Positions 24,186-32,711 are shown, counted from the stretch's first letter. The stretch is DNA of 64,000 nt from JBBQTQ01 sp038213135 (GCA_038213135.1 JBBQTQ010000003.1:1-64000); one strand, 5' to 3'. Notes: generated by a model from the letters alone, not told the origin. Program-made: numbers and translations.

Positions 24186-25829
24186 TCAGGCGCCGTTCGA
24201 CTCGGGCGCCAGGAACGGATAGCGGTAGTCGGTGGGAGGCACGAAGGTCTCCTTCACGGTCCGCGGGCTGACCCAGCGGATCAGGTTCCACAGCGACCCG
24301 GCCTTGTCGTTCGTGCCCGAGGCGCGTGCGCCGCCGAACGGCTGCTGGCCGACGACGGCGCCGGTCGGCTTGTCGTTCACGTAGAAGTTGCCGGCCGCGT
24401 ACTCGAGCTTCTCGCCGGCCTGCTGAATCGCCTCGCGGTCGCGGGCGAACACGGCGCCGGTGAGGCCGTAAGGGGCGGTGCGGTCGATCAGCTCGAGCGT
24501 GTCCTCCCACTTCTTGTCCGGGTAGACGTAGGCGGTCACCACCGGGCCGAAGAGTTCGTCGCGCAGGAGCCGGAAGTCGGGGTCGCTCGTCTCGATCACG
24601 GTCGGCTCGACGAAGTAGCCCTCGCTGTCGTCGGTGCCGCCGCCGACGAGAACGGTCTGGCCGGAGGCCTTGGCCTCTTCGATCGCATCGCGCTGCGTCT
24701 TGAAGGAGCCGCTGTCGATCACGGCGCCCATGAAGTTGGAGAAGTCGGCGGGGTCGCCCATCTTCAGCGTGCGCACCTCCTCGACCAGGCGGTCGCGCAC
24801 CTGGGGCCAGAGCTTCTTCGGCGCGTAGATCCGCGAGGCGGCCGAGCACTTCTGGCCCTGGTACTCGAAGGAGCCGCGGACGATCGCGGTCACGAGCGAC
24901 TCGACGTCCGCGGAGGGGTGCGCGACGATGAAGTCCTTGCCGCCCGTTTCGCCGACGATGCGCGGGTAGTTGCGGTAGTTCTCGATGTTCTTGCCGATCG
25001 TCTTCCACATGCCTTGGAAGACGGCCGTCGAGCCCGTGAAGTGGACTCCGGCCATGTCCGGGCTGGCCATGACGGGATCGCCGACCTTGGCGCCGCCGCC
25101 GTAGACGAGGTTGACGACGCCCGGCGGCAGGCCGGCCGCCTCGAGGATCCGCATCACGTAGTAGGCCGAGAGCGCCGCTGTCGAGGCGGATTTCCAGATC
25201 ACCGTGTTGCCCATCAGCGCCGGCGAGCCGACGAGGTTGCCGCCGATCGCGGTGAAGTTGAAGGGGCTGACCGCGAAGACGAATCCTTCGAGCGGCCGGT
25301 ACTCCAGCCGGTTCCAGACGCCCTGCGAGGAAACGGGCTGCTCCTCGTAGATGCGCGTCATGAACTCGACGTTGAAGCGCCAGAAGTCGATCAGCTCGCA
25401 CGCCGCGTCGATCTCCGCCTGGTGGGCCGTCTTCGACTGGTTGAGCATCGTGGCGGCGACGAGTGTCGAGCGCCACGGGCCGGAGAGAAGCTCGGCGGCG
25501 CGGAGGAAGACGGCGGCGCGCTCCTCCCAGGGGGTGCGAGACCAGTCGGGCCAGGCGTCCGCGGCGGCCTTCACCGCCTGGGCGACCTCGGCCTCGCCGC
25601 CCTGGTGTACGTCGGCGAGGACGTGGTCCTTGCTGTGTGGCATGACGGTCGTGGCCGTCTGGCCGGTGCGGACTTCCTCGCCGCCGATGATGCAGGGCAG
25701 CTCCTGATGCTGTGACTGGAGCTCGGAAAGGCGGCGGCGCAGCTCCTCGCGCTCCGGACTGCCGGGGGCGTACGAATGGATCGGCTCGTTCACCGGAGTC
25801 GGCGGCTTGAAGATCCCGGCGCCCGTCAC
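24186..25829 (-). CDS. pruA: L-glutamate gamma-semialdehyde dehydrogenase (1-pyrroline-5-carboxylate dehydrogenase)
   Basis: 547 residues. It oxidises glutamate semialdehyde to glutamate in proline catabolism. Signatures: EGFVFAVSPFNFTAIGGNL, VIWKSASTAALSAYYVMRIL, GVHFTGSTAVFQGMW, the catalytic Glu in IVGETGGKDFI and the catalytic Cys in FEYQGQKCSAASRIY. QPFGGARASGTNDKAG near the C-terminus is also diagnostic. Length matches the stand-alone family. GTG start at 25829; a TAACAT box lies 8 nt upstream on the minus strand. No proline dehydrogenase (putB) is in the window. Divergent from ogt. Confidence 0.95.
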   Translation of the reverse strand: MTGAGIFKPPTPVNEPIHSYAPGSPEREELRRRLSELQSQHQELPCIIGGEEVRTGQTATTVMPHSKDHVLADVHQGGEAEVAQAVKAAADAWPDWSRTPWEERAAVFLRAAELLSGPWRSTLVAATMLNQSKTAHQAEIDAACELIDFWRFNVEFMTRIYEEQPVSSQGVWNRLEYRPLEGFVFAVSPFNFTAIGGNLVGSPALMGNTVIWKSASTAALSAYYVMRILEAAGLPPGVVNLVYGGGAKVGDPVMASPDMAGVHFTGSTAVFQGMWKTIGKNIENYRNYPRIVGETGGKDFIVAHPSADVESLVTAIVRGSFEYQGQKCSAASRIYAPKKLWPQVRDRLVEEVRTLKMGDPADFSNFMGAVIDSGSFKTQRDAIEEAKASGQTVLVGGGTDDSEGYFVEPTVIETSDPDFRLLRDELFGPVVTAYVYPDKKWEDTLELIDRTAPYGLTGAVFARDREAIQQAGEKLEYAAGNFYVNDKPTGAVVGQQPFGGARASGTNDKAGSLWNLIRWVSPRTVKETFVPPTDYRYPFLAPESNGA

Positions 25830-25857
25830 GCGCGGGATGTTAGGCGAAACTGTTCGC

Positions 25858-26388
25858 GTGGCCCGAGCGCGCGCGATCCGCTACGACGCCGGCGACTGGG
25901 GTATCGGCGAGCTCTGGGTCGAGGACGGCAAGCCGGTGTGGCACGAGCTGCCGCGCCCGTCCAAATCTCCCCCTAACGCCCCCCAGGGGTCCCCCGGGAC
26001 CCCTGCAGAAAGCCTACGGGAAAAAGATGTACGTGTCAGTGACGGCTCCGTGTCGGAAGTGGTACGAAGAATCCAGAGGTACTTTGCCGGCGAGGCGGTG
26101 TCCTTCTCGGACATCAGGCTCGACCTTTCCTGGTGCACGGAGTTCCAGGGGGCAGTCGCCGGGGCGTTGCGCGGAGTCCCCTACGGGGAGACCGTCAGCT
26201 ACGGCGAGCTGGCGGCGCTGGCCGGATACCCCAACGCGCAGCGCGCCGCCGGCACCTTCTGCGCGCACAACCGCTTGCCGCTGATCCTGCCCTGCCACCG
26301 CGTCGTCGCCGCGAGCGGGATCGGCTCGTACGGCTCACTCGGGGTGGGCTACAAGCGACGCTTGCTGGAGCTCGAAGATGCTCTCTGA
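25858..26388 (+). CDS. ogt: Methylated-DNA--protein-cysteine methyltransferase with internal insert
   Basis: About 176 residues. It repairs O6-alkylguanine by transferring the alkyl group to its own Cys in LPCHRVVAASGIG; VPYGETVSYGELAALAGYP and AAGTFCAHNRLPLI are also family signatures. GTG at 25858 gives a normal N-terminus (ARAIRYDAGDWGIGELWV); upstream ATGs would run into the pruA promoter. Between WHELPRP and VRRIQRYFAGE, a ~43-codon stretch (25960-26095) has unusual codons (AAA, TCT, CCT, GTA, AGA, TTT) and contains a perfect palindrome. It looks like an inserted repeat kept in frame. ogt overlaps whiA by 11 bp. Confidence 0.88.
   Translation: MARARAIRYDAGDWGIGELWVEDGKPVWHELPRPSKSPPNAPQGSPGTPAESLREKDVRVSDGSVSEVVRRIQRYFAGEAVSFSDIRLDLSWCTEFQGAVAGALRGVPYGETVSYGELAALAGYPNAQRAAGTFCAHNRLPLILPCHRVVAASGIGSYGSLGVGYKRRLLELEDAL
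25984..26005. repeat. Palindrome inside ogt coding sequence
   Basis: A perfect 10-bp inverted repeat, CAGGGGTCCC with GGGACCCCTG, around a 2-nt centre. It sits in a compositionally foreign stretch of ogt (about 25960-26095) that translates to a Pro/Ser/Gly-rich linker. Confidence 0.6.
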
Positions 26389-27295
26389 AGACGTCCGGAA
26401 CGAGCTCGCCGCGATCACGCCGCAGCGCCGCTGCGACACGCTCGCCGAGCTGTCGGCGCTCTTCCACACCGCGGGCAGCCTGCACCTGCACGGCCGCGGC
26501 GTGGTTGCGCTCCACCTCGACCTCTCGAGCTCGGCCGTCGCGCGCCGCGGCTTCTCGATGCTGCGGCGGTTGGAGGTGGACTCGGAGATCCGCACCTACC
26601 GCCGGCATGCTTTCGACCGGTCGACTCGCTTCCAGCTGCACGTGGCCGGCACGGCGAAGGCGCTCGAGGTACTTCGCGAGGCCGGCGTTCTCTCTCCGGG
26701 CGGCGCGCCGCTCTCCAGGCCGCCCAAGCGCGTCGCCGGCCGGGCTTGCTGCCGCGCGGCCTACCTCCGGGGAGCTCTGCTCGGCGCGGGCTCCGTCAGC
26801 GGCCCGCACTCGCCCCACCTGGAGATCCGGACCCCGGAGCGGGCGGGCGCGGAGTTCGTCGCGTGGGTCGCCGCGCAAGAGGACGTCGACCTGCGCGTGC
26901 GCGATCGTGGCACGTTCGCGCTCGCCTATGCGAAGGGGACGGATGCGATCGCGGACACGCTCGCGCTCGCCGGCGCGGGCGACACGGCCCTCGCGCTCGA
27001 CGAGCACGCCGTCGTCGCTGCGGCGCGGTCCGCCGCGAACCGAGTGGCAAACGCGGACCACGCGAACCTCGTTCGCTCGAGTCGCGCCTCCCAGGCGCAG
27101 CTCGCAGCGGTTCGCCTGCTCGCCGAGCAGGGGCGTCTGGACCGATTGCCCGCGCCACTCCGCGAGGTCGCCGACCTGCGGCTCCGTCACCCCTCCTCGA
27201 GCCTCCGGGAGCTGGCCGGCAAGTGCCGTCCACCTGCGACCAAATCGGCTGTCTACCGCCGTTTGCGGCGCCTTGCGAGTCTCGCCGACACCTGA
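26378..27295 (+). CDS. whiA: DNA-binding protein WhiA
   Basis: 305 residues. WhiA controls sporulation and division genes in actinobacteria and is widespread in Gram-positives. The N-terminal part carries the degenerate LAGLIDADG homing-endonuclease-like fold (CCRAAYLRGALLGAGSVSGPHSPHLEIR). The C-terminal HTH includes LREVADLRLRHPSSSLRELAGKCRPPATKSAVYRRLRRL. ATG at 26378 overlaps ogt by 11 bp. In many relatives whiA follows rapZ and yvcK near uvrC; here uvrC lies about 3 kb upstream, but those two genes are not between them. The gap operon follows. Confidence 0.93.
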   Translation: MLSEDVRNELAAITPQRRCDTLAELSALFHTAGSLHLHGRGVVALHLDLSSSAVARRGFSMLRRLEVDSEIRTYRRHAFDRSTRFQLHVAGTAKALEVLREAGVLSPGGAPLSRPPKRVAGRACCRAAYLRGALLGAGSVSGPHSPHLEIRTPERAGAEFVAWVAAQEDVDLRVRDRGTFALAYAKGTDAIADTLALAGAGDTALALDEHAVVAAARSAANRVANADHANLVRSSRASQAQLAAVRLLAEQGRLDRLPAPLREVADLRLRHPSSSLRELAGKCRPPATKSAVYRRLRRLASLADT

Positions 27296-27435
27296 GTCGC
27301 AAGCCGCAAAAGCATCACTTGTAACTGCTGTAGCTTGCCTCGTGAAGTTGCTTCATACTTCCCGCAGCGGGTCTGCGCTCATCCGCCGGCGGATTCAGAC
27401 CCCGTCTGCCGGCCCGGTCCTGGGCGCGGTGCAAA

Positions 27436-27471
27436 CGGGAGGGGGAGGTCGTCCTCGGAGCTTCCCCTCCC
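27436..27471 (+). terminator. GC-rich hairpin after whiA
   Basis: A 12-bp stem with one mismatch (CGGGAGGGGGAG / CTTCCCCTCCCG) around a 12-nt loop, between whiA and gap. It lacks a clear T-run, so its role as a terminator is uncertain. It lies ahead of the gap -10 box. Confidence 0.4.
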
Positions 27472-27498
27472 GCCCGCCTCGTCCCGCGTGCGCACGGT

Positions 27499-27504
27499 TA
27501 GACT
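27499..27504 (+). promoter_or_regulatory. -10 box of gap
   Basis: TAGACT followed by a ~27-nt leader with GGGGGA before the gap ATG. Unlike most first genes here, gap has a normal leader and Shine-Dalgarno sequence. Confidence 0.45.
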
Positions 27505-27531
27505 CGGCGCGGAAGCGAAATCGGGGGACAC

Positions 27532-28560
27532 ATGGCAACGGTTCGGGTAGGCATCAACGGCTTCGGCCGGATCGGTCGGAACTTCTTCCGCGCGACGATG
27601 CAGCGAGGCTCCGACTTCGAGATCGTGGCGGCGAACGACCTCGGCGACGCGAAGACGATGGCGCACCTGCTCAAGTACGACTCCGTGCTCGGGCAGCTGC
27701 CCGACGACGTGGCGGTGAGCAACGGCGGGATCTCGGTCGGCGAGCGCCACCTCCAGCTGCTTTCGGTTCGCGACCCCGCGGAGTTGCCGTGGGACGACCT
27801 CGGCGTCGACATCGCGATCGAGTCGACGGGCTTCTTCACCAAGCGTGAAGGCGCCGAGAAGCACCTCGAAGCGGGGGCGAAGAAGGTCGTGATCTCGGCT
27901 CCCGCCACCGATCCCGACTTCACAGTCGTGCTCGGCGTCAACGACGGCGACTACGACCCGAGCGAGCACAACATCGTCTCCAACGCCTCGTGCACGACGA
28001 ACTGCGTAGCCCCGATGGCGAAGGTGCTGCACGACGCGTTCACGATCGAGCAGGGGTTCATGACCACCGTCCACGCCTACACGAACGACCAGCGGGTGCT
28101 CGACCTGCCGCACGAGGATCTGCGCCGCGCGCGCGCCGCCGCGATCAACCTGATCCCGACCTCGACCGGAGCCGCGCGGGCGATCGGCCTCGTGCTTCCC
28201 GAGCTCAAGGGCAAGATCGACGGGATGGCCATGCGTGCGCCGGTGCCAGACGGCTCGGTCGTCGACCTCGTCGTGCGTCTCGGGCGCGAGGCTTCCGTGG
28301 ACGAGGTCAACGAGACGTTCCGCCGGGCCGCGGACAGCGCTGCCTTCGAGGGACTCCTGCGCTACTCGGACGACCCGCTCGTCTCCACGGACGTGATCGG
28401 CTCGCCGTACTCGTGCACCTTCGACAGCGGCCTGACGATGGCGATGGGCTCACTCGTGAAGGTCTTCGGGTGGTACGACAACGAGTGGGGCTACTCGTGC
28501 CGGCTCGTCGACCTGGTTGCCAAGATGGCTCGGCAGCTCGCGCCCGCACCGGTCGCGTAG
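27532..28560 (+). CDS. gap: Glyceraldehyde-3-phosphate dehydrogenase
   Basis: 342 residues. It oxidises glyceraldehyde 3-phosphate with NAD and phosphate in glycolysis. VGINGFGRIGRNFFRA opens the NAD-binding fold. The catalytic Cys is in SNASCTTNCVAPMAKVLHD and the catalytic His in TTVHAYTNDQRVLDLPH. WYDNEWGYSCRLVDL near the C-terminus is canonical. ATG with GGGGGA upstream. It leads the gap-pgk-tpiA-gpmI cluster. Confidence 0.97.
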   Translation: MATVRVGINGFGRIGRNFFRATMQRGSDFEIVAANDLGDAKTMAHLLKYDSVLGQLPDDVAVSNGGISVGERHLQLLSVRDPAELPWDDLGVDIAIESTGFFTKREGAEKHLEAGAKKVVISAPATDPDFTVVLGVNDGDYDPSEHNIVSNASCTTNCVAPMAKVLHDAFTIEQGFMTTVHAYTNDQRVLDLPHEDLRRARAAAINLIPTSTGAARAIGLVLPELKGKIDGMAMRAPVPDGSVVDLVVRLGREASVDEVNETFRRAADSAAFEGLLRYSDDPLVSTDVIGSPYSCTFDSGLTMAMGSLVKVFGWYDNEWGYSCRLVDLVAKMARQLAPAPVA

Positions 28561-28717
28561 CGATGCGCCGCATAGGGGAAATCGGCGGAGCCGGGCTCGG
28601 CCCGGCGGAGTCACGTCGCGCGCAGTCGCGTCAGCCCGGCCGTTCATTTGGCGGACGTAGCGACTCGCCGGCTCCGTCCACGCTCGAACTCCTAGTACGC
28701 CGTGAAGGAGGGGGCGG

Positions 28718-28744
28718 CACGGGGGAACCAGGGGTTCCCCTGTG
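28718..28744. repeat. GC-rich palindrome, GGGGAACC/GGTTCCCC family, copy 3, over the pgk start
   Basis: CACGGGGGAACC pairs with GGTTCCCCTGTG (12 bp, one mismatch, 3-nt loop). The 3' arm contains the GTG start codon of pgk (28742). The upstream AAGGAGGGGG (28705-28714) may be the ribosome-binding site. A hairpin here could limit pgk translation. Nothing else was found in the 180-bp gap. Confidence 0.6.
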
Positions 28745-29788
28745 ATTCTTCCGCGCTCGGTCGAGGGCGCGGACGTCGCAGGCGGGCGCGTCCTCGTCCG
28801 GGCCGACCTGAACGTGCCGCTCGACGGGGGACGCGTTGCCGACGACACCCGCATCCGCGCCTCGCTGCCGACCCTGCGGCTGCTGCTCGAGCGCGGGGCC
28901 GAGGAGGTTCGCGTCTGCTCGCACCTGGGTCGTCCGAAGGGACCGGATCCGGCGCTTGCCATGCGGCCGGTCGAGGAGCGGCTGCGCGAACTGCTCCCGG
29001 ACGACCGGATCCGCGTCCTGGAGAACACGCGCTTCGACCCGCGAGAGACGGCCAACGACGAGAGCTATGCGCGCGAGCTCGCCGACGGCTGCGACCTCTA
29101 CGTGAACGATGCGTTCGGCTCGGCGCATCGCGCGCACGCCTCGACCGAGGGCGTCGCTCGTCTGCTCCCCGCCTACGCGGGCCTCCTGCTCCTCGCCGAG
29201 CTCGAGCACCTCGGGCGGTTGCTCGACTCGCCCGAGCACCCGTTCGTCGTCGTCGTCGGCGGCGCCAAGGTGGACGACAAGATCGGCGTGCTGCGCTCGC
29301 TGTCCGAGCGCGCCGATGCGATTCTCGTCGGCGGCAAAATGGCAGCGGAGCTCGCCGCGCGAGCTCCGCTCGAGGGGAAAATGGAGCTGCCGACAGACGC
29401 AGTGGCCGCCGCCGAGTTCTCGGCCGAGGCGGAGTCGAGGGTCGTGGGGGTCGACGAGGTGCCGGATGGCTGGCTCGGGCTGGACATCGGGCCGGCGACT
29501 CGCGAGAGCTACGCGCAGTGGATCTCAACCGCGAAGACCGTCTTCTGGAACGGGCCGATGGGCGTCTTCGAGTGGCCGCGGTTCGCGGCGGGTACGAAGG
29601 CCGTCGCCGAAGCCGTGGCAGCGGCGGACGCGTTCACGGTCGTCGGCGGCGGCGACTCCGTACGCGCGATCGAGGAGCTCGGGCTGGCGGAGGAGATCTC
29701 GTGGGTCTCGACCGGCGGCGGAGCCTCCCTCGAGCTGCTCGAAGGCAAGGAGCTGCCCGGGGTCGCGGCGATCCCGCCCGAGGAGTGA
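28742..29788 (+). CDS. pgk: Phosphoglycerate kinase (compact)
   Basis: 348 residues, against about 390-415 for most bacterial Pgk. The core is intact: RVLVRADLNVPLDGG, DDTRIRASLPTLRLLLERGA, SHLGRPKG, YVNDAFGSAHRAHAST, GGAKVDDKIGVL, TVFWNGPMGVFEWP and STGGGASLELLEGKELPGV. The missing length comes from shortened loops after the SHLGRPKG region and in the middle of the nucleotide-binding half (after VGGKMAAEL). It transfers phosphate between 1,3-bisphosphoglycerate and ADP. The GTG start lies in a palindrome. The next gene overlaps in GTGA. Confidence 0.95.
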   Translation: MILPRSVEGADVAGGRVLVRADLNVPLDGGRVADDTRIRASLPTLRLLLERGAEEVRVCSHLGRPKGPDPALAMRPVEERLRELLPDDRIRVLENTRFDPRETANDESYARELADGCDLYVNDAFGSAHRAHASTEGVARLLPAYAGLLLLAELEHLGRLLDSPEHPFVVVVGGAKVDDKIGVLRSLSERADAILVGGKMAAELAARAPLEGKMELPTDAVAAAEFSAEAESRVVGVDEVPDGWLGLDIGPATRESYAQWISTAKTVFWNGPMGVFEWPRFAAGTKAVAEAVAAADAFTVVGGGDSVRAIEELGLAEEISWVSTGGGASLELLEGKELPGVAAIPPEE

Positions 29789-30258
29789 GCCTGCTCCTGG
29801 CGTTGGCGCTCCTCCTCGGCGTGCCGCCGATCGCGCCGCATTTCCGGGTCACCAAGGCGAGGGTGACCGTGCCGCGGCCGTGCCGCCCGGCACCCGTCGT
29901 GAAGCGGATCGTGGCGACGCTGACCGCGTTCGACGCGGGTCTCGGAGCCGCGTTCGCACGCGAGTTCAGTGAGGACGGCGTCTTCGTCGCGTACGCGGGA
30001 ACGCCGGCGGCGCGGGGGCGTGCGCAGATCGCCGCCGAGGTCGTCAAGCGAAACGCACGAGGCGACGGTTGGACGGCAACGATCCTGCACGCGCCGGTCT
30101 CCCCGGCCGGCCTGCCGGACGCCACCACGTACGAGCTCGGCCTGAACGTCCGCTTTCGCGGCGCGCAACTGGAGGGACGGGGTGCGAAGCTCGTCGTCGG
30201 CTGCCGGAGCGGCCTCGTCCGCAAGTGGCTCGGCCCGGCGCTCGCCGTGCCGCCTTAG
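29785..30258 (+). CDS. Secreted NTF2-like hypothetical protein
   Basis: 157 residues. GTG at 29785 overlaps the pgk stop, so the two are coupled. A short hydrophobic N-terminus (LLLALALLLGVPPIAP) suggests export. The body resembles an NTF2-like fold (RIVATLTAFDAGLGAAFAREF, EDGVFVAYAGTPAARGRAQI, ATTYELGLNVRFRG), with two cysteines that could pair. Why it sits inside a glycolytic operon is not clear. It converges with dodecin. Confidence 0.7.
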   Translation: MSLLLALALLLGVPPIAPHFRVTKARVTVPRPCRPAPVVKRIVATLTAFDAGLGAAFAREFSEDGVFVAYAGTPAARGRAQIAAEVVKRNARGDGWTATILHAPVSPAGLPDATTYELGLNVRFRGAQLEGRGAKLVVGCRSGLVRKWLGPALAVPP

Positions 30259-30261
30259 CTC

Positions 30262-30477
30262 CTATGCGCCCGGCTCGTACTTGAACGAGATGTTGAGGCG
30301 GACCCGGAAGTTGGCGAGCTTCCCGTCTTGGACGGTGACGTCGAAACGCGTCGCCTCGGCGACCCGCAGATCGCGGACGGTGCGACCCGCGGTCTCGACG
30401 GCGTTTCTCGCCGCGGCCTCCCAGGATTCCGAACTCACTCCGATGACCTCGGTAACGCGATAGACGCTCTCGCTCAT
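30262..30477 (-). CDS. Dodecin
   Basis: 71 residues of the dodecin family, small flavin-binding proteins that assemble into hollow dodecamers. SVYRVTEVIGVSSESWEAAARNAVETA and the KLANFRVRLNISFKYEP end match the family throughout. ATG with a strong GAGAGGAG ribosome-binding site. It lies on the opposite strand between pgk's partner gene and tpiA. Confidence 0.95.
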   Translation of the reverse strand: MSESVYRVTEVIGVSSESWEAAARNAVETAGRTVRDLRVAEATRFDVTVQDGKLANFRVRLNISFKYEPGA

Positions 30478-30582
30478 TGTCCGCTCCTCTCAAAGATCGA
30501 TTGGCCCACCAGCATCTAGCAAGGGCTCGGGTCGCGTCAAGCAGCCCGCGGGAGCCTCGGTTTTCGTTCAAGATCAGCCGCG

Positions 30583-31287
30583 GTGCTGATCGCTGGCAAC
30601 TGGAAGCTGCACAAAGGGCCGCAGGAGACGGCTGAGTTCTGCCGCGCCCTGAAGCGGGAGCTGGCCGGCCTGGAATGGGTCGACGTCGCCCTCTGCCCGC
30701 CGTACGTCTCGCTCGCGGCTGCCGTCCAGGCGCTTGCCGACACCGAGATGGCGGTCGCCGCGCAGAACGTCCACTGGGAGGACTCGGGCGCCTTCACGGG
30801 CGAGGTCTCGGCCCCGATGCTGCGCGAGCTCGGCGTCTACGGCGCGCTCGTCGGCCACTCCGAGCGACGCCAGTACTTCGGCGAGACGGACGAGTGCGCA
30901 GGGCGGCGCGCGCGCGCAGCGCTCGACGCGGGGCTCGAGGTAATCGCCTGCGTCGGCGAGACCGAGGAGGAGCGCGACCGCGGCGAGACGGAGGAAGTCC
31001 TACGCCGCCAGCTCGCCGTGTTCGAGGCGGAGGACGGGCTCGTGATCGCCTACGAGCCGGTCTGGGCGATCGGCACCGGCAAGACGGCGACACCCGAGCA
31101 GGTGCAGGAGGCGCACGCGTTCATCAAGAGCAAGCTCGAAGTGCGCGTGCTCTACGGGGGGTCGGTCAAGCCGGAGAACGCCGCCGAGCTGTTCGCCTTG
31201 CCGGACGTGGACGGCGCGCTTGTCGGCGGCGCCTCCCTCGAGGTCGACTCGTTCGCTGCGATTTGCCGGACAGCTGCCCGCTGGTAG
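30583..31287 (+). CDS. tpiA: Triosephosphate isomerase
   Basis: 234 residues. It interconverts dihydroxyacetone phosphate and glyceraldehyde 3-phosphate. The catalytic set is present: Lys in AGNWKLHKG, His in VGHSERRQYFGE and Glu in VIAYEPVWAIGTGKTATPEQ. YGGSVKPENAAEL closes the barrel. It is slightly shorter than the usual ~250, and GTG at 30583 is the only sensible start. gpmI overlaps its 3' end by 25 bp. Confidence 0.97.
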   Translation: MLIAGNWKLHKGPQETAEFCRALKRELAGLEWVDVALCPPYVSLAAAVQALADTEMAVAAQNVHWEDSGAFTGEVSAPMLRELGVYGALVGHSERRQYFGETDECAGRRARAALDAGLEVIACVGETEEERDRGETEEVLRRQLAVFEAEDGLVIAYEPVWAIGTGKTATPEQVQEAHAFIKSKLEVRVLYGGSVKPENAAELFALPDVDGALVGGASLEVDSFAAICRTAARW

Positions 31288-32711
31288 CGCTGGTCATCTT
31301 GGACGGCTGGGGCTGCGCGCCCGCCGGCCCGGGGAACGCGATCGAGCTGGCACGGACACCTGTCTTCGACTCGCTCTGGGCGCGCTACCCGCACACGACG
31401 ATCGCCGCGTCGGGTGAGGCCGCGGGCCTCCCGCCGGGTCAGATGGGGAACTCCGAGGTCGGCCACCTGACGATCGGCGCGGGGCGGCGGCTCTACCAGG
31501 ATCTGATGCGCGTGAACAAGGCGATCGAGGACGGGTGCTTCTTCGACAACCCGGTGCTGAGGGCTGCGTTCGAGCGGGGCCGGTGCGTGCACCTGCTCGG
31601 GCTCGTCTCGTACGGCGGCGTCCACTCCCACATGTCGCACCTGAAGGCGCTGCTCCAATTCGCGCCGGAGAAGACGTGGATCCATGCCTTCACCGACGGC
31701 CGCGACGTCTCGCCGCACTCGGCCGTGCACGACCTCGCCGAGCTACCGCAAGAGCGGATCGCCTCGGTCAGCGGGCGCTACTACGCGATGGATCGCGACC
31801 AGCGCTGGGAGCGGACGCAGCGGGCCTACGACGCGATTGTCAGTTGCACTCCGGAAACAGGGACAGCCCCTGTCTCTTTTCTTCAACAGCAGTACGACGC
31901 GGGCGTCACGGACGAGTTCGTCGAGCCAGTCCACTTCGCGGGCGCGCCGGGGATCGAGCCAGGCGACAGCGTCATCTTCTTCAACTTCCGTCCCGACCGG
32001 GCGCGGCAGCTCACGCAGAAGCTGCTCGAGACCGGCTTCGACGTGACGACGATGACGCGGTACCGGGACGACCTCGACTGTCCGGTCGTCTTCGCGGAGC
32101 AGCAGGTCGCCCACACGCTCGCCGAGGTGCTCGCCGCAGCGGGCGCCCGCCAGCTGCACGTCGCCGAGACCGAGAAGTACGCGCACGTCACCTACTTCCT
32201 GAACGGCGGCCGCGAGGACGAGTGGCCGGGCGAGACTCGCATCCTCGTCCCGAGCCCGCGCGAGGTCGGCACCTACGACGAGAAGCCGGAGATGTCAGCA
32301 CCCGAGGTCGCGCGTCGCTTCGCGGAGGCGATCGGCGACGGCTACCGCTTCGCGATCGTCAACTTCGCCAACCCGGACATGGTCGGCCACTCGGGAGTGA
32401 TCCCGGCGGTCGTCGAGGCGGTCGAGGCGACCGATGCGTGTCTCGGCGACGTTGTCGCCGCGGTGGAGCGGGCCGGCGGCGTCACGCTCGTCACCGCCGA
32501 CCACGGCAACGCCGAGACGATGCTCGAGCCGGACGGCGTCTCGCCGCACACCGCGCATACCTCGAACCCGGTGCCGCTGATCCTCACGCGCGAGGGCGCC
32601 CATCTCCATGAAGGCGGCGAGCTGGCCGACCTCGCGCCGACGTGCCTCGACCTGCTCGGGATCGAGCAGCTGCCGGAGATGACTGGGAGAAGCCTGCTCC
32701 AGCAGTCGTAA
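31263..32711 (+). CDS. gpmI: 2,3-bisphosphoglycerate-independent phosphoglycerate mutase
   Basis: 482 residues. It interconverts 3- and 2-phosphoglycerate using two Mn ions. Signatures: LVILDGWGCAP, the phosphorylated Ser in GQMGNSEVGHLTIGAG, HAFTDGRDVSP, FFNFRPDRARQL, NFANPDMVGHSG and VTADHGNAETM. TTG at 31263 fits the family N-terminus and overlaps tpiA. Codons 31853-31890 carry unusual low-G/C third positions (ACA, CCT, TCT, TTT, CTT, CAA) and contain a palindrome, replacing a variable loop; this looks like an absorbed repeat. Confidence 0.95.
   Translation: MPDSCPLVALVILDGWGCAPAGPGNAIELARTPVFDSLWARYPHTTIAASGEAAGLPPGQMGNSEVGHLTIGAGRRLYQDLMRVNKAIEDGCFFDNPVLRAAFERGRCVHLLGLVSYGGVHSHMSHLKALLQFAPEKTWIHAFTDGRDVSPHSAVHDLAELPQERIASVSGRYYAMDRDQRWERTQRAYDAIVSCTPETGTAPVSFLQQQYDAGVTDEFVEPVHFAGAPGIEPGDSVIFFNFRPDRARQLTQKLLETGFDVTTMTRYRDDLDCPVVFAEQQVAHTLAEVLAAAGARQLHVAETEKYAHVTYFLNGGREDEWPGETRILVPSPREVGTYDEKPEMSAPEVARRFAEAIGDGYRFAIVNFANPDMVGHSGVIPAVVEAVEATDACLGDVVAAVERAGGVTLVTADHGNAETMLEPDGVSPHTAHTSNPVPLILTREGAHLHEGGELADLAPTCLDLLGIEQLPEMTGRSLLQQS
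31853..31880. repeat. GGGACAG palindrome inside gpmI
   Basis: ACAGGG (31857-31862) and CCCTGT (31868-31873) form a hairpin, and GACAG-CCC-CTGTC forms an alternative perfect stem. It lies in frame inside gpmI and has codons unlike the rest of the gene. Same type as the GGGACRGGCCC palindrome at 5030-5054. Confidence 0.55.

Noticed and set aside
25847..25862. GCGAAACTGTTCGC upstream of ogt as a possible LexA box
   Set aside because: It does not match CGAAC-N4-GTTCG: the arms are only two bases apart and one position differs.
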